Source of the DNA: Bacteroidota bacterium
Lineage (GTDB): Bacteria > Bacteroidota > Bacteroidia > Chitinophagales > Chitinophagaceae
Assembly: GCA_030706605.1 (NCBI GenBank)
Contig: JAUZOE010000005.1
Location: 62,001-126,000, forward strand
Direction of reading: 5' to 3'
Length of the DNA: 64,000 nucleotides
In this document: one piece after another, positions 1 through 9,027 of the stretch
How positions within the stretch are numbered: position 1 is the first letter of the stretch
Layout of the letters: each line of letters opens with the position of its first letter
Notes under the pieces: model-generated
Databases searched by the model: none
The model's input: the letters and a program-made list of their open reading frames with translations, nothing else
Told to the model about the DNA's origin: nothing
Program-made: the position numbers and the translations under genes

Positions 1-134
1 TTTAATTATAAATTTGGAACGGTACGAGCAGCATGAAATTCTATTTCCAGGCCTGCATAAATGCGTGGCCGTAAGCGGTAATTCAATGAGAATTTAGATG
101 TATTTATATAAAACAATGAAAAAATAACAAGATT

Positions 135-1004
135 TTGGTCTCCAGTATTCAAAAAGAAAAAGCTGAACTGTTCCTGAAATTTCATCAAGACAAAGAGATT
201 CTGGTTCTGTTAAACTCATGGGACATCGGAAGTTCTAAATTAATAGAAGCATGTGGCTATAAAGCCATCGCAACAACTAGTATGGGAATAGCTGCCTCTT
301 TAGGTTATCCTGACTGCCAAATAATACAATTGTCTGAAATGATTGAAGCTATAACGGGGATTGTAAAGGGAGTACAAGTTCCGGTAACTGTGGATATAGA
401 AGCCGGTTATGGAAATAATTTAAATGAAATAATTGAATCGGTCAAAAAGATAATTGCAACAGGAATTGTTGGAATAAACATTGAAGACAGTATTGATTTA
501 AACCCGGTGTTAATTGACGAGATGGAATTTTGTGAAAGAATATCGGCTATTCGTGCCTTATCCAATTCACTGGGTTTTCATTTAGTAATTAATGCAAGGA
601 CTGATTCATTTTATACTTCGCCAGGTTCGCCAAGGGAAAATTTATCTGAATCAATAAAGCGTGGCAATAAATACCGGGAAGCAGGTGCAGACTGCATATT
701 TATTCAGCCTTTATGGGAAAAAGAAACGATTGCAACACTGGTTAAGGAAATTAATGCTCCAATTAATATTCTTTCAAACCCTACGATTGGAGTAGGGTTA
801 CCCCTATCCGTTAGCGAACTACAGGATTTAGGTGTAGCCCGTTTAAGCCTGGGCTCAAGTTTGATGAAAGCTACTTTAGCTTTAATTAAAAAAGTGGCTG
901 ACGAATTATCAGAAAAAGGAACTTACAATATTTTATTAGATTCTATGACACCGCTTCCCGATGCTGCATTGGCCTATAAAATGGCAACAGGGTTAAATAA
1001 ATGA
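135..1004 (+). CDS. Isocitrate lyase/PEP mutase family protein
   Basis: A cytosolic TIM-barrel enzyme of the isocitrate lyase/phosphoenolpyruvate mutase superfamily, which makes or breaks C-C or P-C bonds next to a carboxylate using Mg2+. The metal and substrate loops are visible: DIEAGYG at residues 87-93, NIEDS at 115-119 and NARTD at 153-157. Length (289 aa) fits the PEP mutase-like subfamily rather than true isocitrate lyase, which is longer and has a KKCGH motif not seen here. The start is TTG at 135; the nearby ATG at 116 runs into TAA after two codons, and the next in-frame Met is inside the barrel. The exact substrate (oxaloacetate, methylisocitrate or a phosphonate) cannot be told from sequence. 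It stands alone, convergent with the fucosidase gene. Confidence 0.85.
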   Translation: MVSSIQKEKAELFLKFHQDKEILVLLNSWDIGSSKLIEACGYKAIATTSMGIAASLGYPDCQIIQLSEMIEAITGIVKGVQVPVTVDIEAGYGNNLNEIIESVKKIIATGIVGINIEDSIDLNPVLIDEMEFCERISAIRALSNSLGFHLVINARTDSFYTSPGSPRENLSESIKRGNKYREAGADCIFIQPLWEKETIATLVKEINAPINILSNPTIGVGLPLSVSELQDLGVARLSLGSSLMKATLALIKKVADELSEKGTYNILLDSMTPLPDAALAYKMATGLNK

Positions 1005-1095
1005 AGAACAGACACAACAGCGATGCTTACTTTTTCCCAGTCCATGTCCTGCAACTACACAAAGCCAGGAGTAGAGACTCGGCCGGGGTGAGACA

Positions 1096-2427
1096 TTAGT
1101 TTTTATTCATCGCAATCACCGGAATATTTTCAGCATTACTATCCAGGATTAATTCAATCACAGAATCATTTTCATCAGGAAGCTGCATTGGTAAACTGAT
1201 AAGCAGATCTCCATTTGCTTCATGCCGGAAAGAAACTTTAGCGCCTCCTATAAAATGTGCCTGGAGAACTTTTACCCCGGTTAATTCCGGCAATCTCAAA
1301 GCCCCTGGTTGGTTAGAGAATATATGAACAAAAAGTTTGTTGCCTTTTCGTGTTGTTGCAAATGTATCATTAGGTGCATAAGGCCCTCCTTTTGTGTTAT
1401 AAATGCTTTCTCCATAAATTTTTAACCAATCTCCCATTTCTTTCAATCGCTGTATTTGTCTTGCTTCCATACGGCCATCAAGCATAGGGCCCACATTAAA
1501 TAGCAGGTTTCCATTTCCTCCGGAAGTTTTCGATAAAGTTTGAATACACTCTTTGAGTGATTTCATTTTATCATTGGGCTTCCATGCCCATTGGTGGCAA
1601 ATGGTCATGCAGGTTTCCCACGGGTCTTTCATGTTTAATGCACCAATCTTTTGCTCGGGTGTAGCATAATCACCTACAGTTGTTGAAGTTATTTCTGTAT
1701 GCTCTCCTTTGCCTAGCCTGTTATTAATAATTACGTTAGGATCTGAATGTTTTAAATAATTATAGATCTCCACAGCATATTTTTGCGTCCAGGGGGTTTC
1801 CCAATTGCCATCAAACCATAGCATATAAGGATGATAACGAGTTACCAACTCTTTTAACTCCCCTTTCATAGTCGTGTTTACAAATTTATTCATATCGGCT
1901 TTCGGATCAATTTCTTTACTTCCTGGCAAATGAATGGGATAATTTGGATCGTACCAATCAAGTACTGTAAAATAAATACAAAACTTAATGCCTTGTTTTT
2001 TACATGCTTTGGCCAACTCTCCTACAATATCTTTTTTGTATGGAGAGTGCATTATATTATGATTGGTAAATGCAGTTGGCCACAGGCAAAACCCATCGTG
2101 GTGCTTGGCAATGATGGTTAAGTATTTCATACCTGCGTCCTTCGCAGTTTTCACCCATTTATCTGCATTAAATAATACCGGATCAAATTCTTTATATAAA
2201 TGATCATATTCGTCCACAGGCACCTGGTTTCCCCTTGACCAACCTATTTCTGTGCCTCTTAGTGTCACCGGTCCCCAATGGATAAACATTCCAAAACGCA
2301 GATCCATAAAGCCATCCATAATCTTTTTGCTTGTCTTAATATTGGCATCCACCTCCAGTGTTGATTGAGCCGGAAGCAAAACCGGAAAAAAGCAAAGACT
2401 AACAACCAGCAAAAAAAGCTTTTTCAT
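1096..2427 (-). CDS. Secreted alpha-L-fucosidase, GH29
   Basis: Retaining alpha-L-fucosidase that removes fucose from oligosaccharides or glycoproteins, probably in the periplasm. Residues 1-20 form a signal peptide ending LLPAQ. The GH29 barrel follows with RFGMFIHWG at 44-52, KHHDGFCLW at 108-116 and the nucleophile motif WFDGNWE at 204-210 (Asp206). At 443 aa it is a compact single-catalytic-domain enzyme with a short C-terminal beta domain. The gene is monocistronic on the minus strand; no SusC/SusD pair is adjacent, so it is not in a classical polysaccharide utilization locus. The family is secure; the natural substrate is inferred only from the family. Confidence 0.92.
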   Translation of the reverse strand: MKKLFLLVVSLCFFPVLLPAQSTLEVDANIKTSKKIMDGFMDLRFGMFIHWGPVTLRGTEIGWSRGNQVPVDEYDHLYKEFDPVLFNADKWVKTAKDAGMKYLTIIAKHHDGFCLWPTAFTNHNIMHSPYKKDIVGELAKACKKQGIKFCIYFTVLDWYDPNYPIHLPGSKEIDPKADMNKFVNTTMKGELKELVTRYHPYMLWFDGNWETPWTQKYAVEIYNYLKHSDPNVIINNRLGKGEHTEITSTTVGDYATPEQKIGALNMKDPWETCMTICHQWAWKPNDKMKSLKECIQTLSKTSGGNGNLLFNVGPMLDGRMEARQIQRLKEMGDWLKIYGESIYNTKGGPYAPNDTFATTRKGNKLFVHIFSNQPGALRLPELTGVKVLQAHFIGGAKVSFRHEANGDLLISLPMQLPDENDSVIELILDSNAENIPVIAMNKN

Positions 2428-2858
2428 ACTATCTTATTTATCGTTTTTGTTTTTCATATCCCTGACTTTTTCTCAACGTCGCCCCTTCAGGAACGTTGAG
2501 TTTATATATTTTTTTTTGAAAACTAATCAATCAACTTCAACATCATTAACCATTTACACTACCTCTTTTCTCAATTAAACACAGCCACTTTTAGCAAGTA
2601 AATGTAATAAAGAAAATTCGACTGTTATATGAAATGGTTTACTTAACCGGCATTCTTAAAAATAAAACAAAGTGATATACGCAACCGGGAGAGAAGTCGC
2701 TGCTATTAGTCTTGTAAATTGAAATAAAATAAAGATATGAGCATGGCTGACTTCTCAATAAGTGCAGGCGAGGCCCGCTTGTGCTTTTATTAAGTCCCAC
2801 ACAAGGGAGGCTTTACTGAGTAAAAAGTATTTGCAAAAATATATTATGGATGCTGACC
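2428..2858. other. Intergenic region with an inverted repeat
   Basis: This 431-base gap between two minus-strand genes has no convincing gene. It holds an 8-bp inverted repeat, CTCAACGT at 2472-2479 and ACGTTGAG at 2493-2500, followed on the plus strand by a T-rich run to about 2518. That looks like a terminator in the plus direction, yet no plus-strand gene precedes it, so it may instead be part of the fucosidase leader or a regulatory hairpin. Confidence 0.4.
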
Positions 2859-3293
2859 TCATTTCTGCGTTTCAACATCCCGATTCCCCGATCCGGAAAC
2901 TATATCCAGGGCCCATTTGCCAAAATCGTCCTTATAGAAGTAATACTCCTGCGTTATATCGTGAATGTCGAAGCTCGGTTGTATCTTGGGGTCATCCTGG
3001 ATTCGATCTGTGCTCGTAAACTTCACCAGAACGGGATAGATGGTTGTGCCACCGGCAAAACCGTAAAGTTCTTCTGTCTTCAAGGTCCTGGGTTTTGCGA
3101 TAGTGACATTATGAAACTCAAGAGTAGTTTTAGAAACATCAGAATTGTTTGATGCGGGATAGAGAGAGTTCTGTATGGTTTCTTCCACGATTTGTTTGGT
3201 GAGACTGGTATGATTACCCGTTTGAGCCAGGCAGGAGTTGAGATGCACAAATGCAATCAGAAGTACAAAATATAGAAGGAAAACTTTTTTCAT
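2859..3293 (-). CDS. Small secreted hypothetical protein
   Basis: A 144-aa protein with a signal peptide (residues 1-23, cleavage after CLAQ or nearby) and no recognised domain. The mature part is a mixed alpha/beta sequence with a central stretch rich in beta strands and ends in a polar tail. No catalytic motif is visible. A periplasmic location is inferred from the signal peptide. The gene is flanked by non-coding stretches on both sides, so neighbours give no clue to its function. Confidence 0.7.
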   Translation of the reverse strand: MKKVFLLYFVLLIAFVHLNSCLAQTGNHTSLTKQIVEETIQNSLYPASNNSDVSKTTLEFHNVTIAKPRTLKTEELYGFAGGTTIYPVLVKFTSTDRIQDDPKIQPSFDIHDITQEYYFYKDDFGKWALDIVSGSGNRDVETQK

Positions 3294-3622
3294 TTTAAAT
3301 GTTTTTAAAAGGATTTAAAAAAAGATTACACTATTTAATATAAAATATCTTGCTTATTTACTTCAAATGTAAGATTCTGTATAAAAAGCAAATTCGTGTT
3401 TAGTTAAATTAACTCAATCTTTAATTTTTTGCCGGTAGATATATCGCATACTTTTGTATGCTCAGGTGGTGTCTGTGCCTTTTAGTAATTGAGTACCTCT
3501 AGTTGCAGATGGCATATCTTTTATAATTTAATGTTTCTACAAATAGCGCAATAGGGTTTATCCTATTTTGAAAGTTACTAAGGATAGCCTGCTGCAAGAA
3601 AATTTTTTATTAGCAGTTGATC
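3294..3622. other. Intergenic region, nothing recognised
   Basis: AT-rich spacer between the small secreted protein and the decayed tail of the membrane protein gene. No long reading frame, RNA gene or convincing hairpin was seen. Confidence 0.4.
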
Positions 3623-3790
3623 CTATTGGGGCATTTCATTCAAAGGCGGTGGCAGCGTTTCATAAAAATAAGAACCATCATTATGTGTACCTATTGAGTC
3701 TTTGAATATCTTCACTACATCGCCATCTGTTGAAGTTCCAATGGGAGCCTTAAATAAGTAAAAAGTAAATTCAATATCTTTTGCCTGGCC
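3623..3790 (-). pseudogene. In-frame continuation after a premature UGA
   Basis: Directly after the TGA at 3791-3793 the same frame stays open for 55 more codons to TAG at 3623-3625. It reads as ordinary protein: it begins GQAKDIEFTFYLFKAPIGT and ends LPPPLNEMPQ. This suggests the membrane-protein gene originally ran from 4363 to 3623 (about 246 aa) and that one codon, perhaps TGG (Trp), became TGA. Readthrough, a sequencing error or a real nonsense mutation are all possible; nothing suggests selenocysteine insertion. Confidence 0.6.
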
Positions 3791-4363
3791 TCAATTAATA
3801 ATGGTTAAGGGGAACACGTAATGAATGGGTTCACCGGCTTTTACCAAATGCTGAACTTCACCATCTGATGAAAAAATATCCTTTCCATATTCTCCATTTT
3901 CTTTTCCCGTAGCAAGCGCTGTAAGCCTTCCTGCTGAAGTAACTTCCAGGTCAACGTGAATTTCTTTTGGTTTTTTGGCTGTTGGCACAAACCACCAACG
4001 TTTTACCTGGATATTATTGAATAGAGATTTACGCTGGTCTATTTTTGCATTGTATTTTTTGGCAGAGCTATTTTTACCAACCTTATCAAATAGCACCAGG
4101 CCGATACCAAGCATCGCAAGAGAAAGGATTGCAGAATAAAAATGAATTTTAAATATTGTAAAGTGGTGGGAGTAAATGACTGCCAAAGTGCTAAGCGAAA
4201 TGTAAATCCCGATGAAAACCAGGTATGGACCTATCAACAAACCCTTAAGATCAAGTGATATCCAATCTCCCCCACTGCTTTTTAGCGTATTATTATCCAC
4301 CAGATATACCGGTATAGCTAAAAGCACCAGGATGGAACAAATAAGTATATGGCTACGCAGCAT
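3791..4363 (-). CDS. Hypothetical membrane protein, probably truncated by UGA
   Basis: A 190-aa protein with three predicted membrane segments near residues 5-22, 45-67 and 73-92, followed by a soluble C-terminal domain of about 100 residues rich in beta strands. No family was recognised. The product ends at a TGA, but the downstream sequence remains open and protein-like in the same frame for 55 codons, so the protein may be missing its last fifth. The start at 4363 begins a hydrophobic segment directly, as expected for an N-terminal anchor. Function unknown. Confidence 0.65.
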   Translation of the reverse strand: MLRSHILICSILVLLAIPVYLVDNNTLKSSGGDWISLDLKGLLIGPYLVFIGIYISLSTLAVIYSHHFTIFKIHFYSAILSLAMLGIGLVLFDKVGKNSSAKKYNAKIDQRKSLFNNIQVKRWWFVPTAKKPKEIHVDLEVTSAGRLTALATGKENGEYGKDIFSSDGEVQHLVKAGEPIHYVFPLTIIN

Positions 4364-4525
4364 TATGATGTAATGTAGATATTTTAAATTACTGACAGCA
4401 ATTATCTATTGGATTTTATTAGCATTTAAAGGAACAAGCATAACCAACGTTCATAGCTAAATGACAAAGTTTGTGGTGCGAAACTTCTTTATATCTGGAC
4501 CAACAGAGAGAGTGGATGGAAATAT

Positions 4526-5314
4526 TTATTTTGCCTTAAAGCTATCCAAAAAAACCCTACATTCTTTCACTTTATCAGTATTGATAACATCAATACCCAT
4601 ATTCATTAACGTTTGCCAACATAGTTGTGTATCAGGTGCACCCCATAGCCTCATTTTTTTACCCTCTGCATGGGCTTCATGTATAACGTTTAATATCAGT
4701 AAACTATCTTCTACAGGTAATTTATTAATGCCACGCCATTTTGAATAAGTTTCAAAATTATCGCTTATCATAACAATCTTTTTAAGATCTGCTGGCGCAT
4801 ATTTTTTGCCGGGTAAACCATCGAACATAATATACGATGGAAAGGAATGAAACATGTTATCTGCCGGTCTTTCACCACTAATAAAAACCTGTACAGCTTT
4901 TGGATTTAGTTTCCTGTTAAAAGCATAAGGATGTTGTTGTAATAAATGCATCAGCAGCTTTAATACGGTGTCTTGATTTTCTTTAATATCTATCATAAGA
5001 TAAAAAGTATGAACACTATGCCCTTGGGTTTTGTGGCTGTTGTAAAGCTTTATAATAGGTTCAAGATACATCGCGGAGAGTGTATGTGATGGCTTAATAT
5101 CTTTTTTATTATGTGACACCATTAAATTTCCGTTTACTGCATATACATCTGCTTCAATTACGCCTGCATTATTATTATAAGCATCCCAAAAAGGTAAAGC
5201 ATGTGTATAATCATTATGAGAATGGATAATAGGCTGCGCAGTGCCGCACATACTCAATAAAAGAAAGAATAAGCAGTAATATGTACGCAGGTGTCTCTTT
5301 ATGCTCATGTTCAT
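4526..5314 (-). CDS. Secreted PI-PLC-like/glycerophosphodiester phosphodiesterase-family protein
   Basis: Predicted exported phosphodiesterase of the PLC-like TIM-barrel superfamily. After a signal peptide ending at about CGTAQ the protein shows IIHSHNDYTHALPFWDAY, then EADVYAVNG and MVSHNKKDI; the His/Asn and Glu/Asp pairs match the metal and catalytic residues of this superfamily. The C-terminal INTDKVKE matches the family's closing 'NTD' strand. The reading frame opens further upstream (5395), but the ATG at 5314, or the one at 5308, is chosen because the signal peptide follows directly. Substrate (glycerophosphodiester or inositol lipid) is not determined. Confidence 0.78.
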   Translation of the reverse strand: MNMSIKRHLRTYYCLFFLLLSMCGTAQPIIHSHNDYTHALPFWDAYNNNAGVIEADVYAVNGNLMVSHNKKDIKPSHTLSAMYLEPIIKLYNSHKTQGHSVHTFYLMIDIKENQDTVLKLLMHLLQQHPYAFNRKLNPKAVQVFISGERPADNMFHSFPSYIMFDGLPGKKYAPADLKKIVMISDNFETYSKWRGINKLPVEDSLLILNVIHEAHAEGKKMRLWGAPDTQLCWQTLMNMGIDVINTDKVKECRVFLDSFKAK

Positions 5315-5489
5315 TTTCAGAATATTTTTAAAAATTTTGATTGTTTGCAAATCGCCTGGTAACAGTATTTTTTGATTCGTAGCTGAGTCTTTCACTTAAG
5401 ACCCGATGCTAAGTTAAATAAATATTGGGGATTCTCATTCACAATACCCCCCCGAGAGGAGATATCTGGCTGCGGAGTAAAAATTCTTA

Positions 5490-5514
5490 TTTTTAAATAC
5501 GCCGTATTTAAAAA
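5490..5514 (-). terminator. Terminator hairpin after the TonB receptor gene
   Basis: A near-perfect palindrome, TTTTTAAATACG at 5490-5501 and CGTATTTAAAAA at 5503-5514, lies six bases past the stop of the minus-strand receptor gene. The AT-rich stem ends in a T-run in the minus direction, as expected for a Rho-independent terminator. Confidence 0.6.
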
Positions 5515-5519
5515 ATCCG

Positions 5520-8006
5520 TTATCCATTATCAACAGGAGGATTCAAATTATCATCCGGTTTTCCCTTATCTTTTTTGAATTCGAGCTTGCCAAATTTCCA
5601 GGTGAAATTAATTCCTATTGAACGGAAAGGGATGGTACGTGTTTGATCCATTGTAAAACCAGACCCAAAAACTTTTGTTTTCATTACAAGATTTTTATGA
5701 AATGGATTGGATGCTGTAAGTGCAAGGCTCCCTTTTTTATTCCAGAATTGTTTCCGTATTGCAAAGCTGTAAGAAGTAAAAGATGGATAGGTCCCCTGTG
5801 CTTCATGCCTTGCTGAACTGAAATTACCAAAAAATTCTGCCACCAGCGTATTGGAAAACTGATAATCTGCATTGAGGTTAAAGTAGTAATTAAAACTGTT
5901 GTAATTATATCCTTTATCTATCGTGTTAATAGTATGCCTTTCATAAAAAAACAAGTTAGTTCTCATATCCAACTTAGAAAAAAACTTTGCTGATGTAAAG
6001 AAATTTAGTCCGTAATTATTTTCTCTTCCAATATTTTGATTCGTACTTAAAGCTACATCTGTGTAGGTGGTGTCGCCCACCTGTAAAGAAGGATAATACA
6101 CGATGTATGGTTGAATATCATGATCATTTACACGATAAAAGAGGTTGACCATAAAGAAACCGACTTTATCAATATCCACGCTGTAACCCAATTCATATCT
6201 TCTGCCTATTTCCGGGGTCAGATTTGGATTCCCTGTTGAAAGATTTTTGGGATCGCTTGTATTAATAAAAGGATTTAAATCCCTGTAATTGGGTCTTTGA
6301 ATCCTTTTAGTATAGCTCAGTTTTAATTGTGAGTATTCAGTCAACTTTTTTGAAAAAAAGATGGAGGGTACAAAAGTATTATATCCGGGAATTTTGGCCT
6401 GGTTTTGTGCATCTGAAAAATAGGAGTTAATCTCCGTGCGTTCATATCGTTCCCCTATTTTGGCATTAAACCAATTAAATACTGGAAAAGTCATTTCCGC
6501 ATACAGTGCATATACTTTTTGATGGTAATCCAGGATGTTGGACAAATAATTATCCTTTATGTATCCACCAAGACCATTTAGTTTCGAAACATCAGAATTA
6601 CCGGCAATATCATTAAAGCTAAGTTTGCTGCCTACTCCTAAAAGAAAATCCTTTTTAAGCGGTTGAGTATAATCTAATCGTATTTGTGTTTCTTTTTCGG
6701 TACCGGGGTTTTTGCCCTTCGTGCTGTAAAAGAGTGAATCCTTTGGCATAGCATACTGGTAATTATTATCAATTACGCTGCGGTGGCCGGAACTAGTATT
6801 GACAGACAAATCCAATTCCTGGCCATCTTTTTTAAATGTTTTTTTATAATCAAGGCTTGCATCCACACTGTGAAAATTAAAAGTATGGTCTGAATTGATA
6901 GAGCTTTCAATATCAGAAAGAATGGCCCCATTGATGTCTTTCGTATTTTGTAACTGGTTATTTAAACCTGAACTTTTATGACCGAAATTATTAAATGAAA
7001 GTGCTCCGGTTATACCATTGTGATCATTTATATCATAATCAAAGCCTAGGCCCGTTTGGTAACCACTTCTCTGGTCATTTCCGGAACTTGCCTGTTGCAA
7101 TAAAACAGTGGTGTTTGCGGAGGTGTCGTTGGTAAGCCGGTCGGAAGAAGAAAGAGATTGTGCTTTCAATCGGGCATTCCCACTAATATATGCATTCATC
7201 CCAAATTTTCCTTTCCTGGCATTGAAGTTAAAAGAGCCATTCTCAGTTCGGGTCCCCCCGGTGAGTGATAAATTTCCATTAATCCCCCTTGAATTATTTT
7301 TCTTTAAAATAATATTGATGATCCCACCCAGTCCTTGTGCATCATATTTTGCGCCTGGGGTAGTAATTACCTCTACACTTTTTATCTGGCTGGCTGGGAT
7401 GGCTTGCAAAACTTCTGCAATGTCGCTTCCAAAAGCTGCTGAGGGTTTTCCGTTAATTAAAAAGCGTACGCTTGAACTACCTGCTAACTGTACATTTCCG
7501 TCAACATCTACAGAAACCTGTGGTATTTTTTTTAAAATATCAGTAGCGACACCCACCTGCGATGTAAGATCCCTTTCTGCATTAAAGACCAGTTTGTCAA
7601 TTTTGGTTTCCATTACTTTGGGCTGTCCCGAAATGGTAATGGCCTGCATAGTGGTAGCCTTTGGTTCAAGAGAAATATCTTTTATCTCAATAAGAGGATG
7701 TTCTTTGTTAATAGTAATGCTGTATAAAGTGTGAGGTTTATAGCCAATAAATTCTGCCACCAATTTATAAGTTCCGGCGGCTGCAATATTTACGGAAAAG
7801 CGGCCCTTGATATCCGAAATGGTTCCATTTACAGGTTTCTTTACCCCTTCAGGAAAAATAGAGATGGTAGCATATTCGAGGGGATGTTTGGTTAGTGAAT
7901 CTGTTAACCTTCCGGTTATTTTGTAACCGTCTTTTTCATTTTTGGACTTTTGGGCGAAAACTGAAAAACTTAAAAAACATAATAGGGTAAAAAAAGATAG
8001 CTTCAT
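5520..8006 (-). CDS. TonB-type outer-membrane receptor (OMP_b-brl_3 type)
   Basis: An 828-aa outer-membrane protein. After a signal peptide (residues 1-18, FSVFAQ) there is a carboxypeptidase-regulatory-like beta-sandwich at about 28-115, then a TonB plug at about 125-225 (SSSVRFLINGKPS, followed by EVITTPGAKYDAQGLGGIIN), then a beta-barrel to the C-terminus. The barrel carries RDLNPFINTSDP and STGNPNLTPE, typical of the 'outer membrane beta-barrel family protein' group of Bacteroidota. No SusD partner is adjacent, so the ligand is unknown. It is monocistronic and ends at a palindromic terminator. Upstream, TAACTTCG resembles a -7 box with one mismatch. Confidence 0.9.
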   Translation of the reverse strand: MKLSFFTLLCFLSFSVFAQKSKNEKDGYKITGRLTDSLTKHPLEYATISIFPEGVKKPVNGTISDIKGRFSVNIAAAGTYKLVAEFIGYKPHTLYSITINKEHPLIEIKDISLEPKATTMQAITISGQPKVMETKIDKLVFNAERDLTSQVGVATDILKKIPQVSVDVDGNVQLAGSSSVRFLINGKPSAAFGSDIAEVLQAIPASQIKSVEVITTPGAKYDAQGLGGIINIILKKNNSRGINGNLSLTGGTRTENGSFNFNARKGKFGMNAYISGNARLKAQSLSSSDRLTNDTSANTTVLLQQASSGNDQRSGYQTGLGFDYDINDHNGITGALSFNNFGHKSSGLNNQLQNTKDINGAILSDIESSINSDHTFNFHSVDASLDYKKTFKKDGQELDLSVNTSSGHRSVIDNNYQYAMPKDSLFYSTKGKNPGTEKETQIRLDYTQPLKKDFLLGVGSKLSFNDIAGNSDVSKLNGLGGYIKDNYLSNILDYHQKVYALYAEMTFPVFNWFNAKIGERYERTEINSYFSDAQNQAKIPGYNTFVPSIFFSKKLTEYSQLKLSYTKRIQRPNYRDLNPFINTSDPKNLSTGNPNLTPEIGRRYELGYSVDIDKVGFFMVNLFYRVNDHDIQPYIVYYPSLQVGDTTYTDVALSTNQNIGRENNYGLNFFTSAKFFSKLDMRTNLFFYERHTINTIDKGYNYNSFNYYFNLNADYQFSNTLVAEFFGNFSSARHEAQGTYPSFTSYSFAIRKQFWNKKGSLALTASNPFHKNLVMKTKVFGSGFTMDQTRTIPFRSIGINFTWKFGKLEFKKDKGKPDDNLNPPVDNG

Positions 8007-8292
8007 TATATTGCCGGATTTAATTCGGCCGCGAAGTTATTTTGAAATTCTGGAGAAACATTGAAGATTTGGTAAAATAACAGATTTTTGTGGTCAACGG
8101 TTTTATTACGAGGATAAACGGAGATGCACCTCTTTGATAAACATCCACTTACGTTATCATCTTTATGATTTCAGGAATGGTTTTGGAAAGACTTTTGGCA
8201 CGCATATCTAACTTAAATGACTATTCAGCAAAGCCGATCAACTCGCTATCGTCCGTCTGGCTATTACAACCCATATTATATTATCTACCAGG

Positions 8293-8673
8293 TTATTGTT
8301 CTGTCTCTGTCTTTATAGGTGTTAGCAAATTTTCTTCAATTATTTTTTTTAAGATATGTTTGGGATAAGCACCTGGTTGCATCATTGGTTCACCATCGGC
8401 ACCAATAAAAAGCATAGTTGGAATACTTTGTATACCAAATACAGAAGATAGTTCCTGCTCTTTATCTGTATTTACCTTATAAATAGCCAGCCTGCCTTCA
8501 TATTCGTTTGAAAGCTCTTCAAGTATGGGAGCTACCATTTTGCAGGGGCCGCACCAATCAGCATAAAAATCAATGATAGCTGGTAACTCTCCCTTGTATT
8601 TCCAGTCTTTTTCTGTTTCGTAGTTAAATACTTTCTCTTTAAAATCCTGTGTGGTAATTTGTATCGTTGCCAT
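8293..8673 (-). CDS. trxA: Thioredoxin
   Basis: Cytosolic thiol-disulfide reductant. The 126-aa sequence carries the classical WCGPCK active site (Cys41 and Cys44) after FYADW, and the cis-proline loop SIPTMLF. Length is slightly above the usual 105-110 aa because of extra residues at both ends. No signal peptide is present. It is transcribed alone, divergent from the ECF sigma factor gene; no thioredoxin reductase is adjacent. Confidence 0.93.
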   Translation of the reverse strand: MATIQITTQDFKEKVFNYETEKDWKYKGELPAIIDFYADWCGPCKMVAPILEELSNEYEGRLAIYKVNTDKEQELSSVFGIQSIPTMLFIGADGEPMMQPGAYPKHILKKIIEENLLTPIKTETEQ

Positions 8674-8939
8674 AGTTAGGTTTTATTTTCTGTAAAGGTA
8701 AAACCCGCAACTGAGCTTATCTGTAACTTTTGTTACTATTCTTTAAAGGCAATTCTTTGTAAAGATTTCTATAGCAATCAAAAAATAACAATTCCAGTTT
8801 TACATCTACATTCAATAACTGGTTCATTTTGGGAACTGACTATTGGTTCCATTTTAATTACAGTCCAACCCCTATTTCAATCAATCCAGTCATCCTAACG
8901 TATCCTGATAAAAGAAATTTATTTATTTTTCAGAATATA
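8674..8939. other. Divergent intergenic region before the sigma gene
   Basis: Spacer between thioredoxin (minus) and the sigma factor (plus). It holds a small palindrome GTAAC-TTTT-GTTAC near 8730-8745 but no gene. The strongest element, ATAGGGGTA-N12-GTTGTTAT, lies at its right end and is listed separately. Confidence 0.4.
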
Positions 8940-8968
8940 ATAGGGGTAAAAGGAACATGAGTTGTTAT
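8940..8968 (+). promoter_or_regulatory. Candidate ECF promoter, copy 1
   Basis: ATAGGGGTA at 8940-8948, twelve bases, then GTTGTTAT at 8961-8968. Exactly the same two boxes with the same 12-base spacing occur before the DUF2807 gene at 12463-12491. The position, 60 bases before the sigma gene start, suggests an autoregulated promoter read by the FecI-type sigma factor encoded next to it. The function is inferred; the repeat itself is seen directly. Confidence 0.6.
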
Positions 8969-9027
8969 CATAAAAAAGCAACTTGACAGGAGCAGCATAT
9001 TTTAAACCGGCATATCAATTTATCAGA

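Noticed and set aside
2762-3019. Short plus-strand frames opposite the small secreted protein
   Set aside because: No start context or family; the minus-strand gene has a clear signal peptide.
3791-3793. Selenocysteine codon in the membrane protein
   Set aside because: No redox motif, no evident insertion hairpin after the UGA, and no selenoprotein genes in the window; a nonsense change is simpler.
7108-7734. Long open frame (208 codons) on the plus strand inside the TonB receptor gene
   Set aside because: It is antisense to a well-supported receptor gene, has no family resemblance, and its composition reflects the complementary codons.
8868-8876. Third copy of the ATAGGGGT box on the minus strand before thioredoxin
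   Set aside because: The second box (GTTGTTAT) is absent at the expected distance and the ninth base differs.
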